The position numbers were made by a program, and so were the translations under genes. From NCBI GenBank assembly GCA_963729935.1, contig CAVSPW010000011.1:78213-142212 (forward strand): a stretch of 64,000 nucleotides of DNA. Reading direction: 5' to 3'. Positions 9,599 through 18,390 of this stretch are shown piece by piece. The DNA is from CAIKMD01 sp963729935. GTDB taxonomy: Bacteria > Pseudomonadota > Alphaproteobacteria > ATCC43930 > CGMCC-115725. Each line of letters opens with the position of its first letter. The stretch's first letter is position 1. The notes beneath the pieces are model-generated. The model made no database searches. It was given only the letters and a program-made list of their open reading frames with translations, and was not told where the DNA came from.

Positions 9599-11062
9599 AT
9601 GATCCACGTCGTTTCCCCCGATTTCATGGCCGTGCTGCCGGAGCTCTTCACCGCCTGCGCCGCGATGGTCTTGCTCGTTCTCGGCGCGTTCCAAGGCGAC
9701 AAGGCAGCGCGCGAGGTCGCCTGGCTCGCGGTGCTGGCCCTCGCCATCACCTTCGCTCTGGTCGCCGCGCCTCTCTACAGCCACGGCGCGGAACGGCAAG
9801 TGAGCCTCTTCGGCATGTTCGTGACCGACGGTTTCGGCGCCTTCGCCAAGATGCTGGTCTTGGCGGGCTCTGCGTTCTCGCTCATCCTGGCCATGCGCTA
9901 CAACGAGCTCGAAGGGACGGCGCGCCCGGAATATCCGGTGCTCGTGCTGCTCTCGACGACGGGCATGATGATGATGATCTCGGCGAATGATCTCATCTCG
10001 CTCTATGTCGGGCTCGAGCTGCAAAGCTTGGCGCTCTATGTCCTCGCCGCGTTTCAGAGGGATTCGCTGCGCTCGACCGAGGCCGGCCTCAAATATTTCG
10101 TTCTCGGCGCGCTTGCGTCCGGCATGCTGCTTTACGGCGCCTCGATGGTCTACGGTTTTGCCGGGACGACCAGCTTCGATGTCCTCGCGAAGAGCTTTGC
10201 GGATGGCGGCACGGCTTCCATCGGGCTCGTCATCGGCATCGTGCTGATCGCGGTCGGGCTCGCCTTCAAGGTTTCTGCGGTTCCCTTCCACATGTGGACG
10301 CCCGACGTCTATGAAGGCGCGCCGACGCCGGTCACGGCGTTCTTCTCGGTCGCGCCCAAGATCGCCGCGATGGCGCTCTTCATCCGTGTCATGGTGGGAC
10401 CCTTCTTCGGGCTCCTGATCGAATGGCGGCAGGTGATCTGGTTCATCGCGGTCGCCTCGATGCTTTTGGGGTCCTTTGCCGCGATCAATCAGAAAAACAT
10501 CAAGCGGCTGATGGCTTATAGCTCAATCGGCCATGTCGGCTATGCGTTGATCGGCCTCGCGGCGGGCAGCGCCGCGGGCGTGCGCGGCATCCTCGTCTAT
10601 CTCTCGATCTACCTCTTCATGAATGTCGGGACCTTTGCCGCGATCCTGTGCATGCGCCGCGAGGGCAAGCTGGTCGAAAACATCGGCGATCTGGCGGGCC
10701 TGTCGCGCACCCAGCCGGGGCTCGCCTTGGCGCTGGGCATCTTCATGTTCTCGATGGCGGGGATACCCCCCTTGGCCGGATTTTTCGCCAAGATTTATAT
10801 CTTTCTCGCGGCGATCGATGCGCATCTTTATGGGCTGGCCGTCATCGGCGTGCTGGCGAGCGTGGTGGGCGCTTACTATTACCTCCGTATCGTCAAGCTG
10901 ATGTATTTCGATAATCCGGCCGCCGCCTTCGATCGGCCGATCGCGCGCGAAATCCAGGCTGTGCTGGTCCTGTGCGCGCTGGTCATCCTGTTCTTCTTCG
11001 CCTGGCCGGGTCTTTTCGTCGATGGCGCCGACGCGGTCGCCGCAGCGCTGTTCTCCGGATGA
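9599..11062 (+). CDS. nuoN: NADH-quinone oxidoreductase subunit N
   Basis: This ND2 homologue is the third antiporter-like membrane subunit. Landmarks are LISLYVGLELQSLALYVLAA, with the key glutamate, KVSAVPFHMWTPDVYEGAPT and NQKNIKRLMAYSSIGHVGYA. 487 residues, with about 14 hydrophobic helices. It closes the nuo set. Its stop overlaps the possible birA ATG at 11059 (ATGA), which suggests that the cofactor and RNase genes downstream are co-transcribed with complex I. Confidence 0.97.
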   Translation: MIHVVSPDFMAVLPELFTACAAMVLLVLGAFQGDKAAREVAWLAVLALAITFALVAAPLYSHGAERQVSLFGMFVTDGFGAFAKMLVLAGSAFSLILAMRYNELEGTARPEYPVLVLLSTTGMMMMISANDLISLYVGLELQSLALYVLAAFQRDSLRSTEAGLKYFVLGALASGMLLYGASMVYGFAGTTSFDVLAKSFADGGTASIGLVIGIVLIAVGLAFKVSAVPFHMWTPDVYEGAPTPVTAFFSVAPKIAAMALFIRVMVGPFFGLLIEWRQVIWFIAVASMLLGSFAAINQKNIKRLMAYSSIGHVGYALIGLAAGSAAGVRGILVYLSIYLFMNVGTFAAILCMRREGKLVENIGDLAGLSRTQPGLALALGIFMFSMAGIPPLAGFFAKIYIFLAAIDAHLYGLAVIGVLASVVGAYYYLRIVKLMYFDNPAAAFDRPIAREIQAVLVLCALVILFFFAWPGLFVDGADAVAAALFSG

Positions 11063-11886
11063 GCGGAACGTATTCAGCCGGATTGGACATCGATTCGCCG
11101 CTGAAAAAGCGATCCAACGCGGGCGCGCGCATGCCCGCGCTCCCCCCTTTCTACCGCCTGCTGCGGCATCGCAGCCTCGGCAGCACCAATGATGAAGCAA
11201 AAGCGCTCGCCGGTGCCGGTGCGGCCGAGGGGACGCTGGTTTGGGCTTTGGAACAGTCGCAGGGCCATGGCCGCCAGGGCAGGCCGTGGATCTCGCCGCC
11301 GGGCAATCTCTACGCTTCGATCATCCTCAGGCCCGACGCGAAGGCCGCTGCGGCGGCGCAGCTCGGCTTTGCCGCGGCGCTCGCCGTGCGCGAAGCTTGC
11401 CTTGAATTCGCGCCGGATGCGGCGATCGGATTCAAATGGCCCAATGATGTCTTGTTGGACGGCCGCAAGCTTGCCGGCATCCTGCTCGAATCTCGCACGC
11501 ATGGCGATGGGCGGCTTGCCTGGCTGGTGCTCGGCATCGGCATCAATCTCGTGACCTATCCGGTCGCGACCGACTACCCCGCGACCGCGTTGAGCGCTTG
11601 CGGCGCGGAAGCTGCGCCCGAGGCCAGCCTTGGCGCGCTGGCGCGGCATTTTTTGTGCTGGCATGCGCAATGGCGCGACGGGCAGGGCTTCGCGGCCCTG
11701 CGCGCGGCGTGGCTCGAGCACGCGCGAGGTCTCGGGCGCGCGATCCGCGTCCGGCTGCCCAACACCACGCTCGAGGGCGTCTTCGCCGGGCTCGACGGCG
11801 ATGGCGCGCTGCTGCTCGATACCGGCGCGGGCCGCCGCCGGGTCGAAGCGGGGGAAGTATTTCCGAGCGAGCCGATTTCCCGATGA
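11059..11886 (+). CDS. birA: Biotin--[acetyl-CoA-carboxylase] ligase, monofunctional
   Basis: The enzyme activates biotin to biotinyl-AMP and attaches it to a lysine of biotin carboxyl carrier proteins. Visible motifs are LGSTNDEAK, the biotin/AMP loop QSQGHGRQGRPW, and FKWPNDVLLDGRKLAGILLE, followed by a C-terminal SH3-like cap (LEGVFAGLDGDGALLLD). The protein has no N-terminal helix-turn-helix, so unlike E. coli BirA it cannot be the biotin repressor. The start is uncertain: ATG 11059 overlaps the nuoN stop and gives 275 residues, while ATG 11131 (MPALPPFYRLLRH) gives 251, closer to the conserved domain. The substrate route is supplied by bioBADF later in the window. Confidence 0.92.
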   Translation: MSGTYSAGLDIDSPLKKRSNAGARMPALPPFYRLLRHRSLGSTNDEAKALAGAGAAEGTLVWALEQSQGHGRQGRPWISPPGNLYASIILRPDAKAAAAAQLGFAAALAVREACLEFAPDAAIGFKWPNDVLLDGRKLAGILLESRTHGDGRLAWLVLGIGINLVTYPVATDYPATALSACGAEAAPEASLGALARHFLCWHAQWRDGQGFAALRAAWLEHARGLGRAIRVRLPNTTLEGVFAGLDGDGALLLDTGAGRRRVEAGEVFPSEPISR

Positions 11887-11896
11887 GAGAAGGCTG

Positions 11897-12670
11897 ATGC
11901 TGCTCGCCATCAATGCCAACAACACGAACACGGTGTTCGCCCTTTGGGACGGAGAGAGTCTTCTGGGCGCGTGGCGCATTTCGACCGATCTGAAACGCAC
12001 GGCCGATGAATATGTCGTTTGGCTCGACCATTTGCTGGGTTTGAACGGGCTTTCTCGCGGCAAGGTCTCGGGAACCATCGTCGCCAGCGTCGTGCCCGAG
12101 GCGAATTTCAATCTCGTCAAGCTGTGCCAGGATTATTGCGCCTCGGCGCCGCTTGTCGTCGGCGAGGCCGGGATCGAACTCGGCGTCAAGGCGCTGGTCG
12201 ATCGGCCGGAGGAGGTCGGCGCCGATCGCCTCGTCAACTCGGTTGCCGTTCACGACCGGTACCCGGGTGCGGCGATCATCGTCGATTTCGGCACCGCGAC
12301 GACCTTCGACGTCGTCGATGCCGAGGGTAATTATCGTGGCGGGGTGATCGCCCCGGGCATCAATCTATCGCTGCATGCGCTGGAGGAGGCCGCGGCCAAG
12401 CTTCCCGCCGTTCCCATCCGCCGCACCGAAAAGGTCATCGGCACCAACACCGTGGCCTGCATGCAATCCGGCATCTTCTGGGGCTATGTCGGGCTGATCG
12501 AGGGCTTGGTCGCGCGCATCAAGGCCGAGTTCGGCGCGCCCATGCAGGTGATCGCGACCGGCGGCTTGGCGCCGCTCTTCGAGAACGCGACCCCGATGAT
12601 CGGCAAGGTCGACAACACCTTGATCCTCTGGGGGTTGCGCCTCGTCTACGTGCGCAACCTGAAACCATGA
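11897..12670 (+). CDS. coaX: Type III pantothenate kinase
   Basis: It phosphorylates pantothenate in the first step of CoA synthesis. The N-terminus MLLAINANNTNTVFALWDG has the ASKHA phosphate-binding loop with the Asn variant usual in this family. GADRLVNSVA and IIVDFGTATTFDVVD, with the catalytic aspartate and a second phosphate loop, follow, then IATGGLAPLF near the C-terminus. 257 residues is typical. The ATG at 11897 lies ten bases after birA, and the stop overlaps the ribonuclease J start (ATGA). Confidence 0.95.
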   Translation: MLLAINANNTNTVFALWDGESLLGAWRISTDLKRTADEYVVWLDHLLGLNGLSRGKVSGTIVASVVPEANFNLVKLCQDYCASAPLVVGEAGIELGVKALVDRPEEVGADRLVNSVAVHDRYPGAAIIVDFGTATTFDVVDAEGNYRGGVIAPGINLSLHALEEAAAKLPAVPIRRTEKVIGTNTVACMQSGIFWGYVGLIEGLVARIKAEFGAPMQVIATGGLAPLFENATPMIGKVDNTLILWGLRLVYVRNLKP

Positions 12671-14340
12671 AGAACAAGATCCCGCCGTCGCCCAATCGGC
12701 CCGATGAGCTGGTGCTTTTGGCGCTCGGCGGCATCGGCGAGATCGGGATGAATCTGACCCTTTACGGGTATGCCGGACGCTGGTTGATGATCGATTGCGG
12801 TATCACCTTCGCCGACGACACGATCCCCGGCATCGACATCATCATGCCCGATCCGGCCTTCATCACCGAACGCGCCGACAGGCTCGACGGGCTGGTCTGC
12901 ACGCACGCCCATGAAGATCATATCGGCGCGATCCCCCATCTCTGGCGGCGCCTCGGTTGCCCGGTCTATGCGACGCCGTTCACGGCCGCGGTGCTGCGGC
13001 AGAAATTGATCGAAGCCGGATTGGAGCACGAGGTGCCGATCCACGAGGTGCCGCTTTCGGGCCGATTCTCGGTCGGGCAATTCGAGTTGGAGCTGATCAC
13101 CCTCACTCATTCGATCCCCGAGCCCAACGCCGTGGTGCTGCGCACGCCCTTCGGCACGGTGCTCCACACCGGCGATTGGAAATTCGATCCCGATCCGCTG
13201 GTGGGCCCGACCGCCGACGAGGCGGCCCTGCGCCGTCTCGGCGACGAAGGCGTGCTTGCCATGATCTGCGATTCGACCAACGTATTGAGGCAAGGCGAGG
13301 CCGGCTCGGAGGCGGATGTGCGCCGTTCGCTCATCGAGCTCGTGGGCCGATGCAAAGAGCGTGTGGCGGTCGCGTGTTTTGCCTCCAACGTGGCGCGGCT
13401 TGCTTCGGTTGCGGCGGCCGCGGCGGCGAACGACCGCCATGCCGCGCTGGTCGGGCGATCGCTGTGGCGCATGGACCATGCTGCGCGCGAAACCGGCTAC
13501 CTCGAGAATGTGGCGCCTTTCTTGACCGACGAAGAAGCGGCTTTCCTGCCGCGCGACAAGGTGGTGCTGATCTGCACCGGCAGCCAAGGCGAGCCGCGCG
13601 CCGCGCTCGCGCGCATCGCGGACGACGAGCATCCCCAGATCGTGCTCGAAGCGGGCGACACGGTGATCTTTTCTTCGCGGATCATCCCGGGCAATGAGCG
13701 TTCGATCGGCAGGCTGCACAACAAGCTCGCCGATCTGGGCGTCGAGGTCTTGACCGAACAGGATCATTTCGTCCATGTCTCCGGCCATCCGGCCCAGGAC
13801 GAGCTGACGCGCATGTACAAGCTCGTAAGGCCGCGGCTTGCCGTGCCGGTCCATGGCGAGGCGCGCCATCTCCTCGCTCACGCGCGGCTCGCCGAGGGAT
13901 GCGCCGTGCCGCAGGCCATCGTGACGCGCAACGGTGAAGTGGTGAAGCTCGCGCCTGGCTCGCCCGCGGTCATCGGCGAAGTCGAAACCGGGCGCCTCGT
14001 CGTCGACGGCAAGGCTCTGCTGCCCTTGGGCGGCGAGGCGTTGAAGAATTGTCAGCGCATGACCTGGAACGGCGCGGCGCTCGCGACGATCGTCGTCGAT
14101 CGCGACGGCAGGCTGAAGGCGCCGCCTCAGGTGACCGTGCAAGGCCTCGCCGAGGACGCAGCCGCGATGGCGGATGAATTGCGCGATCAGGTCGAGCAGA
14201 CCGTCAAGGATTTGCCGGCGCGCGAGCGGCGCGACGACGCAGCCTTGCGCGAGGCCGTGCGCCTCTCCATCCGCCGCGCGCTCAAGGCTCATTCCGGCAA
14301 GCGGCCGGTAACCGACGTGCATGTGGTGAGGATACCCTGA
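12667..14340 (+). CDS. rnj: Ribonuclease J (metallo-beta-lactamase/beta-CASP RNase)
   Basis: This is a 5'-3' exo- and endoribonuclease for mRNA decay and rRNA maturation. The zinc motif CTHAHEDHIGAIPHLWRRLG (HxHxDH) is at about residue 80. Other hallmarks are HSIPEPNAVVLRTPFGTVLH, the beta-CASP segment with ICTGSQGEPRAAL, and VPVHGEARHLLAHA. 557 residues is the standard length. In many alphaproteobacteria the gene follows coaX, as here, with a 4-base overlap. It is the last gene of the compact block starting with nuo. Confidence 0.95.
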   Translation: MKNKIPPSPNRPDELVLLALGGIGEIGMNLTLYGYAGRWLMIDCGITFADDTIPGIDIIMPDPAFITERADRLDGLVCTHAHEDHIGAIPHLWRRLGCPVYATPFTAAVLRQKLIEAGLEHEVPIHEVPLSGRFSVGQFELELITLTHSIPEPNAVVLRTPFGTVLHTGDWKFDPDPLVGPTADEAALRRLGDEGVLAMICDSTNVLRQGEAGSEADVRRSLIELVGRCKERVAVACFASNVARLASVAAAAAANDRHAALVGRSLWRMDHAARETGYLENVAPFLTDEEAAFLPRDKVVLICTGSQGEPRAALARIADDEHPQIVLEAGDTVIFSSRIIPGNERSIGRLHNKLADLGVEVLTEQDHFVHVSGHPAQDELTRMYKLVRPRLAVPVHGEARHLLAHARLAEGCAVPQAIVTRNGEVVKLAPGSPAVIGEVETGRLVVDGKALLPLGGEALKNCQRMTWNGAALATIVVDRDGRLKAPPQVTVQGLAEDAAAMADELRDQVEQTVKDLPARERRDDAALREAVRLSIRRALKAHSGKRPVTDVHVVRIP

Positions 14341-14348
14341 GCAGAGCC

Positions 14349-14366
14349 CCGACCGTTGCCGGTCGG
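14349..14366 (+). terminator. Possible weak terminator after ribonuclease J
   Basis: A 6-bp perfect stem (CCGACC / GGTCGG) with a 6-base loop lies nine bases after the rnj stop. It is followed by a pyrimidine-rich stretch (TCTCCCTT) rather than a true T-run, so intrinsic termination is only plausible. The position at the end of the long nuo-rnj transcription unit is what favours the call. Confidence 0.35.
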
Positions 14367-14470
14367 TCTCCCTTGCCCGGCATCCACCTTCTCAAATCCG
14401 CCATGCTCATCGCGCATTGGTCGCAGTGATCCTGTCCCGATAACCTCCGCCCGTTCAGGAGAAACGCCGC

Positions 14471-15997
14471 TTGACTGCGAACAGCGCCGCAGAACAGTAC
14501 GACACGGGCGCCGACAAGTCGCGGCGCCGCTTCGTCATGGCCGCCTGCTTGATGGCTCAGTTCATGGCGGCGGTCGAGGCGACCATCGTCGGCACCGCCA
14601 TGCCCACGATCGTCGCCGATCTCGGCGGTTTCGATCTCTTCAGCTGGGTCTTCACGTCCTATCTTTTGACTCAAGCGGCCTCGACCCCGATCTATGGGCG
14701 GCTCGCCGACATCTACGGCCGCAAGCGTATTTTTATCGCCGGAGCAGGCCTGTTTGTGGCCGCGTCGACGGCTTGCGGCTTCGCGTGGGGAATGGTGCCG
14801 CTCATCGCCTTGCGCACGCTTCAAGGCCTCGGCGCGGGCGCGATCCAGCCGATCGCCTGGACCGTCGTGGGTGACATTTACAGCCCCAAAGAGCGCGCCT
14901 CGGTTCAAGGATATCTTTCGGCGGTCTTCGGCGCGTCGGCAATCGCGGGCCCGCTCTTGGGAGCCTTTATCGTTCAGCATCTGCATTGGGCGCTTGTCTT
15001 CTGGGTGAATATTCCGATCGGCATCGCCGCGATGGTCATGCTCGCGGTCTTTCTGCGCGAGCGCGTCGAGCCGCGCGCGCATCACGTCGACTATGTGGGC
15101 GCCGCTTTGCTGATGCTGGGTGTCGGCGCACTGATGGTGATCGTCGTCCAGTGGCAGAACCTCCAGGGCTTGACGCCCATCGCACTCGGCGCGGTTGCTG
15201 CGCTCGCTTTTCTTGCCCTCGTAATTCTGGAGCGCCGGGTGCCGGAGCCGATCGTTCCTTTCAAGCTTTGGCGCATGCCGATCATCGCCGCCGGCAATTT
15301 CGGCTCCTTCGTCATCGGCGCCTTGATGATGTGCAACGGTGCGTTTCTCCCGACCTATCTCCAGGGCGCATTGGGAGCGAGTCCGGCTGTTGCCGGGCTT
15401 GCGCTCGGGGCGTCATCGATCTTCTGGACCTTCGGCACCTTCGGCGCGGGCCGTCTTATGGTGCGAACTTCGTATCGCGCGGCCGCCCTCATGGGCGGCC
15501 TCATCATGATCGCGGGCACGATCGTGCTGATGATGCTCGATCCGGGACGCGGCGCCGTCTGGGCCACCGCCGGCGCCGCGATCCTCGGTCTCGGCATGGG
15601 GTTTAGCAATACGACCTTCGTGATCGCCGTCCAAACCAGCGTCGGCTGGGGTCAGCGCGGTGCGGCGACTTCCGCTAACATGTTCATGCGCACCATCGGG
15701 CAATCGGTCGGCACGGGGCTCTTCGGCGCGGTCTTCAATTTCGGCATGGCGGAGCAAGTGATGGCGGCGAGCAGCGAGATCAACCGCCTGCTCGAGCCGG
15801 CGAGCCGCGCGAGCCTCGGCGGCATCGAGGTGGCGCGGCTCAGCCAAGCCATCGACGCGTCGATCCATAATGTTTATCTGATTTCGGGCGTCCTCGCGAT
15901 CGGTCTTCTCATGCTGTCCTTTCGTATTCCGGCGGGCCTCAGCCCGGTGCGACAGCCGGCCGTGGATGAAAGCGGCACGAATCCGCCGCGACGCTGA
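14471..15997 (+). CDS. MFS transporter, DHA2 (14-TMS, EmrB/QacA-type) drug exporter
   Basis: A proton-coupled exporter of the major facilitator superfamily. Early motifs include QFMAAVEATIVGTAMPTIVADL (helix 1, shown here in part) and the motif A loop GRLADIYGRKRIF; helix 5 carries the antiporter motif C-like stretch GASAIAGPLLGAFIV. About 508 residues and some 14 hydrophobic segments fit DHA2. The start is a TTG at 14471, chosen because AGGAG lies 9 bases upstream. It stands alone, with its own intergenic gaps, between rnj and the epimerase gene. No membrane-fusion partner (EmrA-like) is adjacent. Substrate cannot be inferred. Confidence 0.85.
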   Translation: MTANSAAEQYDTGADKSRRRFVMAACLMAQFMAAVEATIVGTAMPTIVADLGGFDLFSWVFTSYLLTQAASTPIYGRLADIYGRKRIFIAGAGLFVAASTACGFAWGMVPLIALRTLQGLGAGAIQPIAWTVVGDIYSPKERASVQGYLSAVFGASAIAGPLLGAFIVQHLHWALVFWVNIPIGIAAMVMLAVFLRERVEPRAHHVDYVGAALLMLGVGALMVIVVQWQNLQGLTPIALGAVAALAFLALVILERRVPEPIVPFKLWRMPIIAAGNFGSFVIGALMMCNGAFLPTYLQGALGASPAVAGLALGASSIFWTFGTFGAGRLMVRTSYRAAALMGGLIMIAGTIVLMMLDPGRGAVWATAGAAILGLGMGFSNTTFVIAVQTSVGWGQRGAATSANMFMRTIGQSVGTGLFGAVFNFGMAEQVMAASSEINRLLEPASRASLGGIEVARLSQAIDASIHNVYLISGVLAIGLLMLSFRIPAGLSPVRQPAVDESGTNPPRR

Positions 15998-16072
15998 GCA
16001 TCGTCCTGCGGCAAAAGCGGCTCCCCGGTTCGGCCGCTTCAATGCGCGACGTTCCTGCGCTAAAACCGCCTT

Positions 16073-16477
16073 ATGATTGGCCGGCTCAATCACGTGGCGA
16101 TCGTCGTCCCCGACCTTGCTTGGGCCGCAGCGCTTTATCGCGATGTGCTGGGTGCCGAGGTCTCCGCGCAGGTGCCATTGCCTGATCATGGCGTCACCAC
16201 CGTCTTCGTGACCCTGCCCAACGCCAAGATCGAGCTGCTTGCGCCCTTGGGCGCGAACTCGCCGATCGCGGGCTTTCTCGAGCGCAACCCGGCGGGCGGC
16301 ATGCATCATCTTTGCTACGAGGTCGCCGACATCGGCGCGGCGCGGGATCGCTTGAAAGCGGCGGGCGCGCGGGTGTTGGGGAATGGAGAGCCGAGCATCG
16401 GGGCGCATGGCAAGCCCGTGCTCTTTCTCCATCCGAAGGATTTCTGCGGCACGCTCATCGAGCTCGAACAGGTGTGA
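16073..16477 (+). CDS. mce: Methylmalonyl-CoA epimerase
   Basis: It interconverts (2S)- and (2R)-methylmalonyl-CoA in propionate metabolism. The 134-residue protein is a paired beta-alpha-beta-beta-beta (glyoxalase/VOC) fold. Metal ligands are visible in LNHVAIVVPD near the start, in GGMHHLCYEV in the middle and in the C-terminal GTLIELEQ. FLHPKDFCGTLIELEQ is the typical family ending. It is followed after four bases by the DUF1467 gene, a common alphaproteobacterial pairing. Confidence 0.93.
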   Translation: MIGRLNHVAIVVPDLAWAAALYRDVLGAEVSAQVPLPDHGVTTVFVTLPNAKIELLAPLGANSPIAGFLERNPAGGMHHLCYEVADIGAARDRLKAAGARVLGNGEPSIGAHGKPVLFLHPKDFCGTLIELEQV

Positions 16478-16481
16478 GATC

Positions 16482-16715
16482 ATGAATTGGTTCATCGGCA
16501 TCGCAACCTATGTCGTGATTTGGTGGATCGCGATCTTTGCCGTGCTGCCTTGGGGCGTGAAGCCGGCCGAGGAGGGCGATCCCGGCCGGCGCGCGGGCGC
16601 GCCGCGCAATCCGCGCCTCTGGCAGAAAGCGGCGATCACCAGCGTGGTCGCAGGCGTCGTCTGGCTCCTCGTCTATTGGGCCGTGACCGCGCGGCTCGTC
16701 GATTTCAGCTCGTGA
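16482..16715 (+). CDS. DUF1467 family small membrane protein
   Basis: A 77-residue protein with two predicted transmembrane helices, one at the N-terminus (WFIGIATYVVIWWIAIFAVL) and one at the C-terminus (ITSVVAGVVWLLVYWAV). They are separated by the loop PWGVKPAEEGDPGRRAGAP. The pattern VIWWIAIFAVLPWG and the placement after mce match the DUF1467 family, whose function is unknown. ATG 16482 lies four bases after mce, so the two are co-transcribed. Confidence 0.85.
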   Translation: MNWFIGIATYVVIWWIAIFAVLPWGVKPAEEGDPGRRAGAPRNPRLWQKAAITSVVAGVVWLLVYWAVTARLVDFSS

Positions 16716-16716
16716 C

Positions 16717-17265
16717 ATGAGCGCCGAATATTGCCGTATCGCGCCGGGTCACCCTATTCACGGCACCTATCACGACAAGGAATACGGGTTTCCTGCCCGC
16801 AAGGATGCGGTGCTCTTCGAGCGCTTGGCGCTCGAGATCAACCAGGCCGGGCTCTCCTGGCTCACCGTCCTGAAGAAGCGTGCCGCGTTCCGGGTTGCAT
16901 TCCGAGGCTTCGACATCGACCAGGTGGCGGCGTTCGGCGCCGATGACGTCAAGAGGCTCCTCGCCGATGCGGGCATCATCCGCAATCGCCTCAAGATCGA
17001 TTCCGTCATCGAGAACGCGCGAAGATTACAGGGCATTCGCGATGCGCACGGCTCTTTCGGCCAATGGCTCGATGCCCACCACCCCCTGCCCAAAGAGCGC
17101 TGGGTGAAGCTTTTCCGCGAAACCTTCCGGTTCACCGGCGGGGAGATCGTCAACGAGTTTCTGATGAGCCTCGGCTATCTAAAAGGCGCGCATGTGCCGA
17201 GCTGCCCGATTTATGCCGAGATTCGCTCAGTCGATCCGCCATGGCGCCGAGTAACGCCCAAATAG
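16717..17265 (+). CDS. tag: DNA-3-methyladenine glycosylase I
   Basis: It excises 3-methyladenine from alkylated DNA. The N-terminal segment GTYHDKEYGFP corresponds to the family YHDxEWG motif, and FERLALEINQAGLSWLTVLKKR is the usual helix-hairpin-helix lead-in. Zinc ligands are Cys6 and a His near residue 19, and the C-terminal HVPSC pair. 182 residues is normal. It starts one base after DUF1467, suggesting it is in the mce transcript. Confidence 0.92.
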   Translation: MSAEYCRIAPGHPIHGTYHDKEYGFPARKDAVLFERLALEINQAGLSWLTVLKKRAAFRVAFRGFDIDQVAAFGADDVKRLLADAGIIRNRLKIDSVIENARRLQGIRDAHGSFGQWLDAHHPLPKERWVKLFRETFRFTGGEIVNEFLMSLGYLKGAHVPSCPIYAEIRSVDPPWRRVTPK

Positions 17266-17395
17266 ACAGCATGGAAAAGCTGTTTAACGCAAATAACAGC
17301 GTGCCTGCCAAAAAATAAGGCAAGATCTCGACGATCTCGCCCCAGCACGCATGCATGCACGATTATGGACTTCTGTTGAAGGGTAGCTCCCCAAA

Positions 17396-17414
17396 CCGCC
17401 CGTCGGCGGCTTTT
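17396..17414 (+). terminator. Candidate intrinsic terminator downstream of tag
   Basis: A 5-bp GC-only stem (CCGCC / GGCGG) with a CGTC tetraloop is followed by CTTTTCC. It lies 130 bases after the tag stop and could end the mce-DUF1467-tag transcript. The stem is short, so confidence is moderate. Confidence 0.45.
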
Positions 17415-17501
17415 CCTCCCTAAACTTGGGCCCAGTCGCTTTCTTGCGTTATGCTTATGAAAGCGGAAACGAGTGTACGAAAACGCTTTCGATTCGTCAC
17501 G

Positions 17502-17678
17502 TTAATTTTGTGGATAAATGTCTCCGAGTCGCGAGACAACACATTTTGCGCGAAAGATCCTTATCGGGATCATTGAAATAGGGCCGGATTCGCGGTGCCG
17601 GGCGAGAGACGGCTTGGCCAACACCCCAGCGCCGAAGCCAATAACGGCCTCCATCACGACTCGAAAAATTAGCGGCAT
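17502..17678 (-). CDS. Possible small membrane protein (58 residues), unverified
   Basis: The reverse-strand frame begins MPLIFRVVMEAVIGFGAGVL, a single hydrophobic segment, followed by a basic tail. An AGAGGGA sequence lies about 6 bases before the ATG, which is the only reason to consider it. I recognise no family. It lies in an otherwise empty stretch between tag and the secreted protein gene. In such GC-rich DNA, short open frames are frequent by chance, so it may well be spurious. Confidence 0.2.
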   Translation of the reverse strand: MPLIFRVVMEAVIGFGAGVLAKPSLARHRESGPISMIPIRIFRAKCVVSRLGDIYPQN

Positions 17679-17860
17679 GGCGATCCCTCTGACGAGGGCA
17701 GGGGCGCGCCGGGTGCGACCTCCCGGTGCCGCACGGGGGTGTCGGCCGAGTGCCCAGGCGGAGTACGGATCGTGGGGACGGAAGTCCAGCGAAGACCGTC
17801 CGCACATCATATTGGCAAGGGACGGTTTCGCTCCGCTGGACAACGCCCTAAACTTTTTCC

Positions 17861-18307
17861 ATGCGCAGCGCGCTCCTGCTGGTTCTTGCCGTCTTCGCCA
17901 CCTCGCCCTCCCGGGCCGAGACCCTTCCGACACCGCCGCCGGGCGGGGTGGAGGCGTCGCCGGATGGCAGGGTCGTGATCTCGTCCCGCATCTGCGCCGC
18001 GCTCGGCGCCGACGCGACGGTGCCGGGCGCCGAATACGAGCCCGGGATTGACGTCAACGGGAAGGCGGTGGCGCCCGCCGACTTGCCCGCGAGCGCGCCG
18101 GCGTTGCGGCTCGACAATTTCCCGATCGAAATCAGGAAAGATCTTGCCGGCAGTTTCGGCGTGCCGGCCGCCGGCGGTGCTTATGGCGCGAAGGCGCTGC
18201 TCGGCTACGTCACCGTGCGCGGGAACGAGGCTTATTTCAACGGCCGACCCTTGGCGGCGGATCAGCGCGGGGCGCTGATCGATGCTTGCCGCAAGTCCAA
18301 GCGATAG
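17861..18307 (+). CDS. Hypothetical exported protein
   Basis: 148 residues with a clear Sec signal peptide (MRSALLLVLAVFATSPSRA, cleavage probably after SRA), so the mature protein should be periplasmic. The mature part is small and alternates charged and aliphatic residues. It holds two cysteines (ICAAL and DACRK), which could form a disulfide in the periplasm. I do not recognise a named domain. It is followed 83 bases later by proS. The reading frame is supported by the signal peptide rather than by a known family. Confidence 0.65.
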   Translation: MRSALLLVLAVFATSPSRAETLPTPPPGGVEASPDGRVVISSRICAALGADATVPGAEYEPGIDVNGKAVAPADLPASAPALRLDNFPIEIRKDLAGSFGVPAAGGAYGAKALLGYVTVRGNEAYFNGRPLAADQRGALIDACRKSKR

Positions 18308-18390
18308 GCGCGCAGCCCGCCAATAGACAGGCCGGCCTTGATTGCCTAAGTTCCAAGTCCGAATCGCGCCTCCCTCGATCGAGAAAAATC

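Larger units (their letters stand above)
17266..17860. other. Quiet 0.6 kb intergenic stretch
   Basis: No confident gene was found between tag and the secreted protein gene. It holds a short hairpin with a T-run (17396-17414), an AT-richer patch around 17440-17580, and an imperfectly supported small reverse-strand frame at 17502-17678. A 5-bp inverted repeat (GATCC / GGATC) lies at 17557-17572. Nothing resembling a tRNA or a known riboswitch was recognised. Confidence 0.5.

Noticed and set aside
14471..15997. Tripartite efflux system around the MFS gene
   Set aside because: No membrane-fusion or outer-membrane partner is adjacent; it is a lone exporter.
17276..17320. 17-codon peptide after tag (MEKLFNANNSVPAKK)
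   Set aside because: Too short and without support beyond the open frame.
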